Below are positions 15,859-22,959 of a stretch of DNA of 33,432 bases, piece by piece. Positions within the stretch are counted from its first letter, which is position 1. The number at the start of each line of letters is the position of its first letter. The translations under genes were made by a program, and so were the position numbers. The stretch spans positions 1 through 33,432 of the forward strand of contig JAFXVP010000071.1 in NCBI GenBank assembly GCA_017524445.1. Direction: 5' to 3'. The notes below the pieces were generated by a model. The model was not told the DNA's origin. It was given only the letters and a program-made list of their open reading frames with translations, and ran no database searches. The DNA comes from Clostridia bacterium (GTDB lineage: Bacteria > Bacillota > Clostridia > Christensenellales > CAG-138).

Positions 15859-16740
15859 ATGCAATACGAAATCAGACCGCTGACCGAAGAGGACGAAGCG
15901 TATATCGGGAAAAAGATCGGCGAATACGCCTATATGATGGCGCCGCCGGAACCCGGAACGCCGGAGGAGGAACAGATCATCTTCCGCGCGGAGGACGAAA
16001 ACGGGACCTTTGCCGGCGGATGCGTCGTAAACATTCACGAGTGGGGACGCGCCGTGCTTGCAATGTTGTGGGTGGAGGAGCCGCACCGCAGAACGGGGCT
16101 CGGCTCCATGCTGCTGAAAGTCGCAGAGCGCGCCGTGCGGGAACGGGGCTGTCATTATCTGTGTCTCGGCACCATGGATTTCATGGCGCGGGGCTTCTAT
16201 GAAAAGCACGGCTATACGGTGTTCACCGTCAACCGGGATCATCCGAAAGGACACGTGGGCTGGTCGCTTTCGAGACGGGTCGATCGTGAAATACCGGAGC
16301 ATATACCGACGAACAACAGCGCAGCCGTACGATTTACGATCAAACCGGGCAGCAAGGAGGACGTCACAATCATCGAAGCAGGGTTCGAGCGGTACAACGG
16401 TCAGTTCGTGCCAGACAGCCACGACGATCTCCCGATCGGTAAAAAGCTCGTCGATCAAGATGGGAACTTGATCGCGGGCGTAATCGCCGAAGTCGACGGC
16501 TGGGACGGCTGCGAGATCGACGGGATCTGGGTGGAGGAACCGTATCGGAAGCAGGGACTCGGCACGGTACTTTTCAACGAAATCGAGCGCGAGGCAAAGG
16601 AGAACGGCGCGTACGTGCTGTTCACGTACTGCTGCGACTGGGTGCTCGGCTTTTTCGAAAAGAACGGCTGCACCGTGCGCGGCACACTTCCCGATTATCC
16701 AAAGGGACACACCGCATACGAACTGGAAAAGCGAATCTGA
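15859..16740 (+). CDS. Tandem-domain GNAT acetyltransferase
   Basis: A 293-residue protein again made of two GNAT domains. Domain 1 (about 1-140) carries PHRRTGLGSMLL and a GFYEKHGYTVF end. Domain 2 (about 158-293) carries PYRKQGLGTVLF and a GFFEKNGCTVRG end. The halves resemble each other (WVEEP before both loops, KGH near both ends), which suggests internal duplication. I chose the ATG at 15859 because AGGAGG at 15849-15854 lies just before it. A GTG start at 15841 would overlap the previous stop and put that ribosome site inside the gene. It is the last gene of the block, just before a strong terminator. Confidence 0.85.
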   Translation: MQYEIRPLTEEDEAYIGKKIGEYAYMMAPPEPGTPEEEQIIFRAEDENGTFAGGCVVNIHEWGRAVLAMLWVEEPHRRTGLGSMLLKVAERAVRERGCHYLCLGTMDFMARGFYEKHGYTVFTVNRDHPKGHVGWSLSRRVDREIPEHIPTNNSAAVRFTIKPGSKEDVTIIEAGFERYNGQFVPDSHDDLPIGKKLVDQDGNLIAGVIAEVDGWDGCEIDGIWVEEPYRKQGLGTVLFNEIEREAKENGAYVLFTYCCDWVLGFFEKNGCTVRGTLPDYPKGHTAYELEKRI

Positions 16741-16763
16741 ACAGAGAGCGCCGACCGGAGAAA

Positions 16764-16799
16764 TGTAAAAAAACAGCACGGGTGTTCCCCGTGCTGTTT
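16764..16799. terminator. Bidirectional terminator between convergent genes
   Basis: Bases 16771-16782 pair perfectly with 16788-16799 (12 bp) around a 5-base loop. An A run lies on the left and a short T run on the right. It can end the acetyltransferase block on the + strand and, more canonically with seven T residues, the NifX-FKBP gene on the - strand. Confidence 0.85.
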
Positions 16800-16814
16800 G
16801 ACTATATGGATCTT

Positions 16815-17651
16815 TTAATCCGATACCTCGACCAATTCGATCGTAAAGTTCAGTTCCCTGCCTGCCATTTCGTGATTGGCGTCGAACGTGATCGTGGTAT
16901 CGTCCTTTGCGACGACCTTGACCGGAACGGGTTGACCGTATGCGTTCCGGAGAAATACCCGCTGACCGACCGAAACGCGCTCGGCGCCGGGCATGCGCGC
17001 GATCTCGACGGAGAAGACCGCGTTCGGATCGTGCTCGCCGTACGCTTCGGCGGGGGAGAGATGCACCTCTTTGATTTCGCCGACTTCCATGTCCGCAACC
17101 GCGGCGTCAAAGCCCCTGATCATCTGACCTGCGCCGCAGACGAATTCCAGCGGTTCGCCGCGATCATAGGAAGAATCGAACTGCGTCCCGTCGTTGAACG
17201 TGCCGCGATAATGCGTGCGGACCGTTTTGCCGACGTTTTTGCCCGTAAATTCCGGTTCCGAATGACAGCCGCGGCATCCGCCGCATCCGCCTTCGCTGTG
17301 GCAGGAATGTCCTTCTTCGTGGTGATGGTCGCAGTTGGCGCCGGTATTCTGTAATTCCCCTCTGAGATACGCTTCCACCGCTTCGTCCGCGCTGCCTTCA
17401 GCGCCTGTGCAAAGCTCAATGCCGTTTTCTTCCAGAGCCGCCTGCGCGCCGTTGCCGATACCGCCGCAGATCAGAACGTCGATCGCGCGTTCTTTCAGCA
17501 GTCCGGCAAGCGCTTCGTGCCCGCTGCCGTCGGAACCGATCAGCTCGGAAGAAACGATCTTACCGTCCTTTACTTCATAAACCTTGAACGTCTCCGTGTG
17601 CCCGAAGTGCTGAAACACCTCGCCGTTTTCATACGTGACAGCAATTTTCAT
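16815..17651 (-). CDS. NifX-like domain fused to SlyD-type FKBP isomerase
   Basis: A 278-residue fusion. Residues 1 to about 100 resemble the NifX/NafY/NifB C-terminal family that binds iron-molybdenum cofactor precursors (MKIAVTYENGEVFQHFGH start, VLICGGIGNGA core). Residues 107-130 are a His/Cys-rich linker (HHHEEGHSCH, CGGCRGCH) that could bind nickel, zinc or iron. Residues about 140-278 are an FKBP-type prolyl isomerase of the SlyD kind with an inserted flap (GQMIRGFD, AYGEHDP). I start it at the second Met, which has AAAGGAG upstream on the - strand. The longer frame to 17675 lacks such a site. No nitrogenase genes are in view, so a role in metal or Fe-S cluster handling and protein folding is more likely. 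It has its own promoter. Confidence 0.87.
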   Translation of the reverse strand: MKIAVTYENGEVFQHFGHTETFKVYEVKDGKIVSSELIGSDGSGHEALAGLLKERAIDVLICGGIGNGAQAALEENGIELCTGAEGSADEAVEAYLRGELQNTGANCDHHHEEGHSCHSEGGCGGCRGCHSEPEFTGKNVGKTVRTHYRGTFNDGTQFDSSYDRGEPLEFVCGAGQMIRGFDAAVADMEVGEIKEVHLSPAEAYGEHDPNAVFSVEIARMPGAERVSVGQRVFLRNAYGQPVPVKVVAKDDTTITFDANHEMAGRELNFTIELVEVSD

Positions 17652-17684
17652 CTGACGATCTCCTTTGTTTTCCATATCATAATC

Positions 17685-17713
17685 ATTATAGCAGGGTTTA
17701 TTGCAACTCGCAA
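17685..17713 (-). promoter_or_regulatory. Promoter of the NifX-FKBP gene
   Basis: On the - strand, TTGCGA (17713-17708), a 17-base spacer and a perfect TATAAT (17690-17685). It diverges from the thioredoxin promoter. Confidence 0.75.
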
Positions 17714-17744
17714 TCAGCGAACAAAATATAAAAATCGCGTTATT

Positions 17745-17759
17745 TGTAACAATGTTACA
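17745..17759. promoter_or_regulatory. Perfect palindrome TGTAAC-AAT-GTTACA
   Basis: A 15-base perfect inverted repeat between two divergent promoters, upstream of the thioredoxin, CoA-disulfide reductase and Crp/Fnr genes. Its size and half-sites suit a Crp/Fnr-family dimer, and such a regulator is encoded two genes downstream. Its centre is near -52 for the thioredoxin start and near -74 for the leftward start. Confidence 0.55.
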
Positions 17760-17767
17760 GAAGAACC

Positions 17768-17797
17768 TTTACTTGTATGCTAAACTTCGGGTATACT
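17768..17797 (+). promoter_or_regulatory. Promoter of the thioredoxin operon
   Basis: TTTACT (17768-17773), an 18-base spacer and TATACT (17792-17797). The elements overlap the longest frame of thioredoxin, which supports the downstream start at 17819. Confidence 0.6.
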
Positions 17798-17818
17798 GAA
17801 AAGCAGGAGGAAAGACAA

Positions 17819-18121
17819 ATGCTTACGATCACAAAGGACAATTTCAATACGGAAGTTTTAGAGTCGGACAAACCCGTGCTGCTGGATTTCTGGGCGACGT
17901 GGTGCGGCCCGTGCCGGATGTTCGCGCCGATCCTTGCGCAGTTTTCGGAAAAACACCCGGAGATCAAGGTCGGCAAGGTGGATGTGGATGAGGAGCCGGA
18001 GCTTGCAATGCAGCACAGGATCATGAGCATTCCTTCGTTGGTCCTGTATCGCAACGGCAGATTGGAAAAGACGGCGGTCGGCGCCATGCAGCTCAGCGCG
18101 CTGGAAAACTGGATAAACTAA
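17819..18121 (+). CDS. trxA: Thioredoxin
   Basis: A 100-residue thioredoxin with the standard W28-C-G-P-C32 redox site in FWATWCGPCRMF and the cis-proline loop MSIPSL. It reduces disulfides in cytoplasmic proteins, normally recharged by thioredoxin reductase. No reductase gene is adjacent. Instead it lies 11 bases before a CoA-disulfide reductase/rhodanese fusion, which suggests a role in thiol or persulfide turnover. AGGAGG (17805-17810) fixes the ATG at 17819. An upstream ATG at 17777 would include the promoter. Confidence 0.95.
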   Translation: MLTITKDNFNTEVLESDKPVLLDFWATWCGPCRMFAPILAQFSEKHPEIKVGKVDVDEEPELAMQHRIMSIPSLVLYRNGRLEKTAVGAMQLSALENWIN

Positions 18122-18132
18122 AGGAGGTTCCC

Positions 18133-20595
18133 ATGAGCGAACAGAGAAAAACCGTTATCATCGGCGGCGTGGCGGGCGGCGCAAGCTGCGCGGCGCGGCT
18201 CCGTCGGCTGGACGCGGACCGCGAGATCGTGATTTTGGAACGCGGCAAGTACATTTCCTATGCAAACTGCGGTCTGCCGTATCACGTGGGCGACGTCATC
18301 AAAAACCGCGGCGCGCTGCTGCTCATGACGCCCGAACGCATGTGGGAACGCTTCCGCATCGACGTGCGCGTGCAGAATGAGGTGACAAAGATCGACCGCG
18401 AAAAGAAGACCGTCACCGTCCGCAAGACGGAGACCGGCGAAACATACGAACAGCCGTACGACGATCTTGTGATCGCGACCGGTTCGTCCCCGCTGCGTCC
18501 GAGAATTCCCGGTATCGATAGCCAGAGGATCAGAACGCTTTGGACTGTGCCGGATACGGATGAGATCCGCGCAATGGTGCAAAGCGGCAAACTGAAAACC
18601 GCGGCGGTGATCGGCGGCGGGTTCATCGGCCTTGAGATGGCGGAAAACCTGCGTCACGCGGGGCTTTCGGTTTCGCTGATCGAAGCGCTCGATCAGGTCA
18701 TGGCGCCCGTCGACTTTGAACTGGCGCAGATGCTGCATGAGAACATCCGAAGCCACGGCGTGAAGCTGCATCTGAGTGACGGCGTCGACAGTTTCGCCGA
18801 ACAGGGCGAGCAGGTACTTGTGAAGCTCAAGAGCGGCACGGAAGTGACCGCGGACATGGTGATCCTGTCGATCGGCGTGCGCGCAAACAGTATGCTTGCC
18901 AAGGACGCGGGACTCAAGCTCAACGAGCGCGGCGGCATCGTCGTCGACGAGCATATGCGCACCGAGGACCCGTCGATCTACGCGGTCGGCGACGTGGTCG
19001 AGGTCGAGGATTTCGTCTTCAAGGGTCGCACGATGGTACCGCTGGCCGGTCCCGCCAACAAGCAGGGCAGGATCGTCGCGGACGTGCTTGCGGGCAGGGA
19101 TTCCGCGTACAAGGGCACGCAGGGCTCCTCGGTCGCGAAGGTCTTTGACCTCACCGTCGCATCTACAGGCGCGAATGAGAAGACACTGAAAAAGCGCGGC
19201 ATGGAGAAGGGCAAGGACTACGAAAGCCTGATCATCACGCAGAACTCCCACGCGGGCTATTATCCCGGCGCGACGCCGATGACGCTGAAGTTGCTCTTCG
19301 CGCCCGATACCGGACGCATTTTCGGCGCGCAGATCGTGGGCAGGGAAGGCGTGGACAAGCGTATCGACACGATCGGCGTCGCTATGCGGCTAAACGGTAC
19401 GGTCTCCGATCTCAAGGATCTCGAGCTTGCGTATGCGCCGCCGTATTCCTCCGCAAAGGATCCGGTCAATATGGCGGGCTACGTCGCGGAAAACATACGC
19501 ATGGGACTTGTGAAGATCGCGCCCTATGACGCGCCGGCGACCGATACGGACGCGGTTCTGCTCGACGTGCGCGAGGAAGCCGAGGTCATGGCGTATGCCG
19601 TGCCGAACGCAGTGAACATTCCGCTCGGCAAGCTTCGCGAGCGCTTGCATGAGCTTGATCCCGAAAAGCGCATCATCATATTCTGCGGGATCGGCGTCCG
19701 CGCATACACCGCGGCGCGCATCCTGAACCAGAACGGTTTTAATCATGTGGAAGTCTATCCGGGCGGCGTGCGCATGTATCAGGCAAATTACCCGGAACCC
19801 GAAGAAGAACCGATCGCGGACGCAAAAAAGGAGGTCCCCATGGAACAGGAAACCGTCACGAACAAGATCACGCTCAATTGCTGCGGCATGCAGTGCCCCG
19901 GTCCGATCATGGAGGTGTTCAGATCCGTCAAGGAAATGAAGGACGGCGAGCTTCTTGAGGTCTCCGCGTCCGATCCGGGCTTTGCGAAGGACATCGTGTC
20001 GTGGTGCAAGCGCACCGGCAATACACTGGTGAGCAACGAGGAGCGCGACGGCGCTTACGTTGCGACGATCCGCCGCGGAACAAACGCGCCCGCGGTACAG
20101 AAGACCGCGTCGGTCGAAGCCGCGCCGAAGGGCAAGACGATCATCGTGTTCGACGGCGATATGGATAAGGTGCTGGCAAGCTTCGTTATTGCAAACGGCG
20201 CTTTGGCGATGGGCAGACCGGTCACCATGTTCTTCACCTTCTGGGGACTAACCGCCCTTCGCAAGACGGAGAAGGTTCCGGTCAAAAAGAATTTCATCGA
20301 AAAGATGTTCGGTGTGATGCTGCCGAAGGGCGCAGGGAAGCTCAAACTGTCCAAGATGAACATGGGCGGCATGGGCACCGCCATGATGAAAGGCATCATG
20401 AAGGACAAGAACATCGACTCGCTCGAAACCATGATGAAGAAAGCCATGGAGAACGGCGTCAAGATCATCGCCTGCTCGATGAGCATGGACGTGATGGGCA
20501 TCCGTCCCGAGGAATTGATCGACGGCGTGGAGATCGGCGGCGTCGGCACATACCTCGGCGACGCGGAGGAATCCGATGTCAACCTCTTCATCTGA
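18133..20595 (+). CDS. CoA-disulfide reductase-rhodanese-TusA-DsrE fusion
   Basis: An 820-residue four-part cytoplasmic protein. Residues 1 to about 450 are an FAD- and NAD(P)H-dependent CoA-disulfide (or CoA-persulfide) reductase: IIGGVAGGASCA binds FAD, C46 in SYANCGLPYH is the single redox cysteine, and GGGFIGLEMA binds NAD(P)H. Residues about 465-560 are a rhodanese domain with C518 in CGIGVR. Residues about 575-650 are a TusA/SirA sulfur-carrier domain with C588 in CPGP. Residues 668-820 are a DsrE/DsrF-like domain, with C781 as a candidate sulfur-accepting residue. Together these can pass persulfide sulfur from carrier to carrier and reduce it. Similar fusions are known in anaerobes. 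AAGGAGG precedes the ATG. The C-terminus overlaps the next gene by 20 bases. Confidence 0.92.
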   Translation: MSEQRKTVIIGGVAGGASCAARLRRLDADREIVILERGKYISYANCGLPYHVGDVIKNRGALLLMTPERMWERFRIDVRVQNEVTKIDREKKTVTVRKTETGETYEQPYDDLVIATGSSPLRPRIPGIDSQRIRTLWTVPDTDEIRAMVQSGKLKTAAVIGGGFIGLEMAENLRHAGLSVSLIEALDQVMAPVDFELAQMLHENIRSHGVKLHLSDGVDSFAEQGEQVLVKLKSGTEVTADMVILSIGVRANSMLAKDAGLKLNERGGIVVDEHMRTEDPSIYAVGDVVEVEDFVFKGRTMVPLAGPANKQGRIVADVLAGRDSAYKGTQGSSVAKVFDLTVASTGANEKTLKKRGMEKGKDYESLIITQNSHAGYYPGATPMTLKLLFAPDTGRIFGAQIVGREGVDKRIDTIGVAMRLNGTVSDLKDLELAYAPPYSSAKDPVNMAGYVAENIRMGLVKIAPYDAPATDTDAVLLDVREEAEVMAYAVPNAVNIPLGKLRERLHELDPEKRIIIFCGIGVRAYTAARILNQNGFNHVEVYPGGVRMYQANYPEPEEEPIADAKKEVPMEQETVTNKITLNCCGMQCPGPIMEVFRSVKEMKDGELLEVSASDPGFAKDIVSWCKRTGNTLVSNEERDGAYVATIRRGTNAPAVQKTASVEAAPKGKTIIVFDGDMDKVLASFVIANGALAMGRPVTMFFTFWGLTALRKTEKVPVKKNFIEKMFGVMLPKGAGKLKLSKMNMGGMGTAMMKGIMKDKNIDSLETMMKKAMENGVKIIACSMSMDVMGIRPEELIDGVEIGGVGTYLGDAEESDVNLFI

Positions 20596-21238
20596 GATCA
20601 AAAAACAACTGTCGGCGCTCCCTTTCTGGGGAGCGCTGACGGCGCGTGAACAGGAAACGATGTGCGCCTGCGCGCAGATCAGATGCTACGCAAAAGGCGA
20701 GCTGATCTATTCGAAGGAGCAGGAATGCCTCGGGCTCATCCGCGTGCTGTCCGGCGCGATCCGTACGTTTATGCTGTCCGACGAGGGCAGGGAGGTGCGG
20801 CTTTATCGCGTCGATAAAAACGACACGGACGTGTTGTCTGCATCATGCGTGATGAATCAGATCACATTTGAAACGCAGATGGTCGCGGACGAAAACTGCA
20901 CGCTTCTGATCGTGCCTGCGGTCTGTCTCAAAACCTTCAAGGAAAATAATCTGCACGTCCGCTGCTTCCTGTTCGAAAAGCTCGGCGAACGCTTTTCCGA
21001 CGTCATGCTGAACATGCAGGCGATCCTGTTTACACGGCTGGATCGGCGGATCGCAGAAGCGCTCCTTTCGCGCGGCGGCACAACCGTGCGCGTCACGCAC
21101 GAACAGCTTGCGGGCGAGGTCAATTCCACGCGCGAAGCCGTCTCCCGCATCCTGAAAGACATGGAACGGCAATCGCTGATCCGCCTCGGCAGGGGACAGA
21201 TCACGCTCATTGATCCGGAAGCGCTGCGGCGCTTATGA
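20576..21238 (+). CDS. Crp/Fnr family transcription regulator
   Basis: A 220-residue regulator with an N-terminal cyclic-nucleotide-binding-type barrel (about 15-130), a long dimer helix, and a C-terminal winged helix. The recognition helix is near 184-196 (R186, E187, S190, R191), as in Crp/Fnr proteins. Cysteines at 30, 32, 37 and 51 are present, but I see no clear Fnr-type 4Fe-4S pattern, so its signal is unknown. The start overlaps the reductase fusion by 20 bases, with GGAGG before the ATG, so the two are translationally linked. It may control its own operon through the palindrome at 17745-17759. A link to nitrosative or sulfur stress is plausible only by analogy. Confidence 0.9.
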   Translation: MSTSSSEIKKQLSALPFWGALTAREQETMCACAQIRCYAKGELIYSKEQECLGLIRVLSGAIRTFMLSDEGREVRLYRVDKNDTDVLSASCVMNQITFETQMVADENCTLLIVPAVCLKTFKENNLHVRCFLFEKLGERFSDVMLNMQAILFTRLDRRIAEALLSRGGTTVRVTHEQLAGEVNSTREAVSRILKDMERQSLIRLGRGQITLIDPEALRRL

Positions 21239-21245
21239 CTTTGTA

Positions 21246-21274
21246 TTGAACTGACGGCGGAATCCCGATATAAT
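21246..21274 (+). promoter_or_regulatory. Promoter of a single GNAT gene
   Basis: TTGAAC (21246-21251), a 17-base spacer and TATAAT (21269-21274). The predicted start is about 15 bases before the ATG at 21297. Confidence 0.75.
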
Positions 21275-21296
21275 CGGAACAGATAAAAGGTTAATC

Positions 21297-21896
21297 ATGG
21301 ATGAAAGGCGGAACCTGCTTGTGAAGGAATACGTCATTTCCGAACTGGAAAAAGAGAGATGGAAGGGCTTCCCGCTGCCCATGGCCTATACTTCGGACAG
21401 CTATTACGATCTTTCCGTAGAAAAGACGGCGGAGGGTTTTACGATCCCCATTCAGAAGAAACGCTTTCCGTCGCCGGTCACGCATCGCCCGGAGGATGCG
21501 GATTATCCGGACAGACTGTACGCGGACTGGTGGGAGAACGCGCGCGCCTTCGGGATCACGGACGACGGAAAGCTGCTCGCTGCGATCGAGATTTGCCCCG
21601 AAGAATGGTCGAACCGGCTGCTCGTGACGGAATTGCTCGTCGGTGAAGAGCTGAGAGGACAGGGGTACGGAAAGAAGCTGATCGATCTTGCCAAAGAACT
21701 GACTGTCAAAGGCGGGTACCGCGTCCTGATGCTGGAAACGCAATCCTGCAACGTGCACGCCGTCGATTTCTATCTGAATGAAGGGTTTACGCTGATCGGA
21801 TTCGACAGCTGCTGCTATACGAACAATGACGTCGACAGAAAGGAAGTCCGGTTCAATATGGGCTGGTTTCCGGACGCATCGGCGGACAGACAATGA
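21297..21896 (+). CDS. GNAT family N-acetyltransferase
   Basis: A 199-residue GNAT enzyme. The first ~75 residues are a family-specific N-terminal part. The catalytic domain follows, with ITDDGKLLAAIEI and LLVTELLVGEELRGQGYGKKL (acetyl-CoA loop RGQGYG), and an end in NVHAVDFYLNEGFTLIGFD. Some clostridial GNATs annotated as streptothricin-acetyltransferase-like share this general layout, but I would not assign antibiotic resistance from sequence alone. It has its own promoter, stands apart from the large acetyltransferase block, and does not carry the tail module. It faces the leftward thioesterase gene across a 75-base gap with no convincing terminator. Confidence 0.85.
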   Translation: MDERRNLLVKEYVISELEKERWKGFPLPMAYTSDSYYDLSVEKTAEGFTIPIQKKRFPSPVTHRPEDADYPDRLYADWWENARAFGITDDGKLLAAIEICPEEWSNRLLVTELLVGEELRGQGYGKKLIDLAKELTVKGGYRVLMLETQSCNVHAVDFYLNEGFTLIGFDSCCYTNNDVDRKEVRFNMGWFPDASADRQ

Positions 21897-21971
21897 AACA
21901 GAGCGGCATCATACTTCTGCGCGCGCAATACAGGGAAACTGTATGCACGGCCTTTCACCGCTGCACGGAGA

Positions 21972-22703
21972 TCATGACAGATCGACGAATGTCGGATCGG
22001 TATAATCGATCGCGAGCCGAAACAGATTCTGGCCATCCTTTGTACCGCAAATAACATAGCTGTTTTCGCAGGCCTCGCTTTGAAGCGTGATTAGATCGCC
22101 CTCTCGCGCTTCTCTTGTATACTCTGTTCGGATGCGCGAAATATTGCGTGTACGCAACGCTTCCGGCATACGGTCCTCGGCAAGATCGAAATAGCGTGTG
22201 TTATTCATATGCCCGTTGAAATCGACATAGCTGAACGGCACGGTAAACGTGCCGGTTTCTTTTTGCCGCGGCATCTTCGGCGCGACAGGCAAAGCGATCT
22301 CCTTTCCGGTGTAAACGCCGCGAATTTTGATCCCGTACTGTTCCGGAAAGACGACGCGCCGCGTTTTTTCGTCCATCAGCGCCCACAGAGCGCTTGCCTC
22401 GACGAGCGCGCTGCCGCGTTCGTCCTCGATCCGGTAATAGCGCGGAAACAGCAGATGCATCGTTTTTCCCGGCCAGGATTTCAAAACGACGGTCTCGTCA
22501 TAGACGGGAAGCCGCGTGATGTTCGCCTGCTGCAGAGTCACGATCCACAATAGCCCGCGGTCGAGCGTCTTTTCACGTCCCATGCCGAGTTCGGTGGTGT
22601 GCGCGATCGACGCTTCCTGCAGCAGCGTAAACAGACGCGAAAGCCGCAGTTTTCGGTTCGCGTCGGTATCCGAACTTAAGATCCGATAGGTGATCCGGTA
22701 CAT
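21972..22703 (-). CDS. Acyl-ACP thioesterase (FatA/FatB family)
   Basis: A 243-residue double hot-dog-fold acyl-ACP thioesterase that releases free fatty acids from acyl carrier protein. The catalytic region is D161-x-N163-x-H165 in DFNGHMNN, matching the Asp/Asn/His arrangement of plant FatB and bacterial relatives. Length is normal for bacterial members, which lack a plastid transit peptide. I start it at the second Met (22703), one base after the ACP stop codon; the longer frame would overlap the ACP gene. It is the third gene of a leftward unit (ligase, ACP, thioesterase). Chain-length preference cannot be read by eye. Confidence 0.88.
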   Translation of the reverse strand: MYRITYRILSSDTDANRKLRLSRLFTLLQEASIAHTTELGMGREKTLDRGLLWIVTLQQANITRLPVYDETVVLKSWPGKTMHLLFPRYYRIEDERGSALVEASALWALMDEKTRRVVFPEQYGIKIRGVYTGKEIALPVAPKMPRQKETGTFTVPFSYVDFNGHMNNTRYFDLAEDRMPEALRTRNISRIRTEYTREAREGDLITLQSEACENSYVICGTKDGQNLFRLAIDYTDPTFVDLS

Positions 22704-22704
22704 G

Positions 22705-22959
22705 TTATGCCTTCGGCAGCCGCTTTTCAATCGCGTCGACCACGTCCTTCACCGTGGACAGCTTCTGCCACTGCCGGTTCGGGATGCGCACGTTGAACGC
22801 CGCCTCGAGCCGGCAGATGATCAGCGTAAAGCCCATGGAGTCGACGCCGGTGTCGGTGTTGATCACGGTATCCTCGTTGAATTCCCTGCCCTCAAGCTCC
22901 GGCAGCGATTCCACGATGATCTCTCTCGTTTTGTTCAGGATCTCTTCTCTGCGGGTCAT
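22705..22959 (-). CDS. Acyl carrier protein
   Basis: An 84-residue acyl carrier protein. S41 in GVDSMGF is the 4'-phosphopantetheine attachment site, with M in place of the usual L after DS. The protein is predicted to be helical and acidic around the site. The ATG overlaps the ligase stop codon as ATGA, so it is translationally coupled. The longer frame upstream lies inside the ligase gene and is not credible. Its position between an acyl-activating enzyme and a thioesterase suggests a dedicated carrier rather than the housekeeping AcpP of fatty acid synthesis. Confidence 0.9.
   Translation of the reverse strand: MTRREEILNKTREIIVESLPELEGREFNEDTVINTDTGVDSMGFTLIICRLEAAFNVRIPNRQWQKLSTVKDVVDAIEKRLPKA

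Noticed and set aside
8403..16740. Mobile element carrying resistance genes
   Set aside because: Acetyltransferases with beta-lactamase folds suggest resistance, but there is no transposase, integrase or flanking repeat, and base composition matches the surroundings.
16815..17651. Evidence for nitrogen fixation from the NifX-like domain
   Set aside because: No nitrogenase or cofactor-synthesis gene is present, and NifX-like domains are common outside nitrogen fixers.
21297..21896. Antibiotic (streptothricin-type) acetyltransferase
   Set aside because: Only a general GNAT layout is visible; there is no residue-level support for a drug substrate.
21928..21944. Hairpin ATACAG/CTGTAT between convergent genes
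   Set aside because: Only six pairs, with no T run on either strand; not convincing as a terminator.
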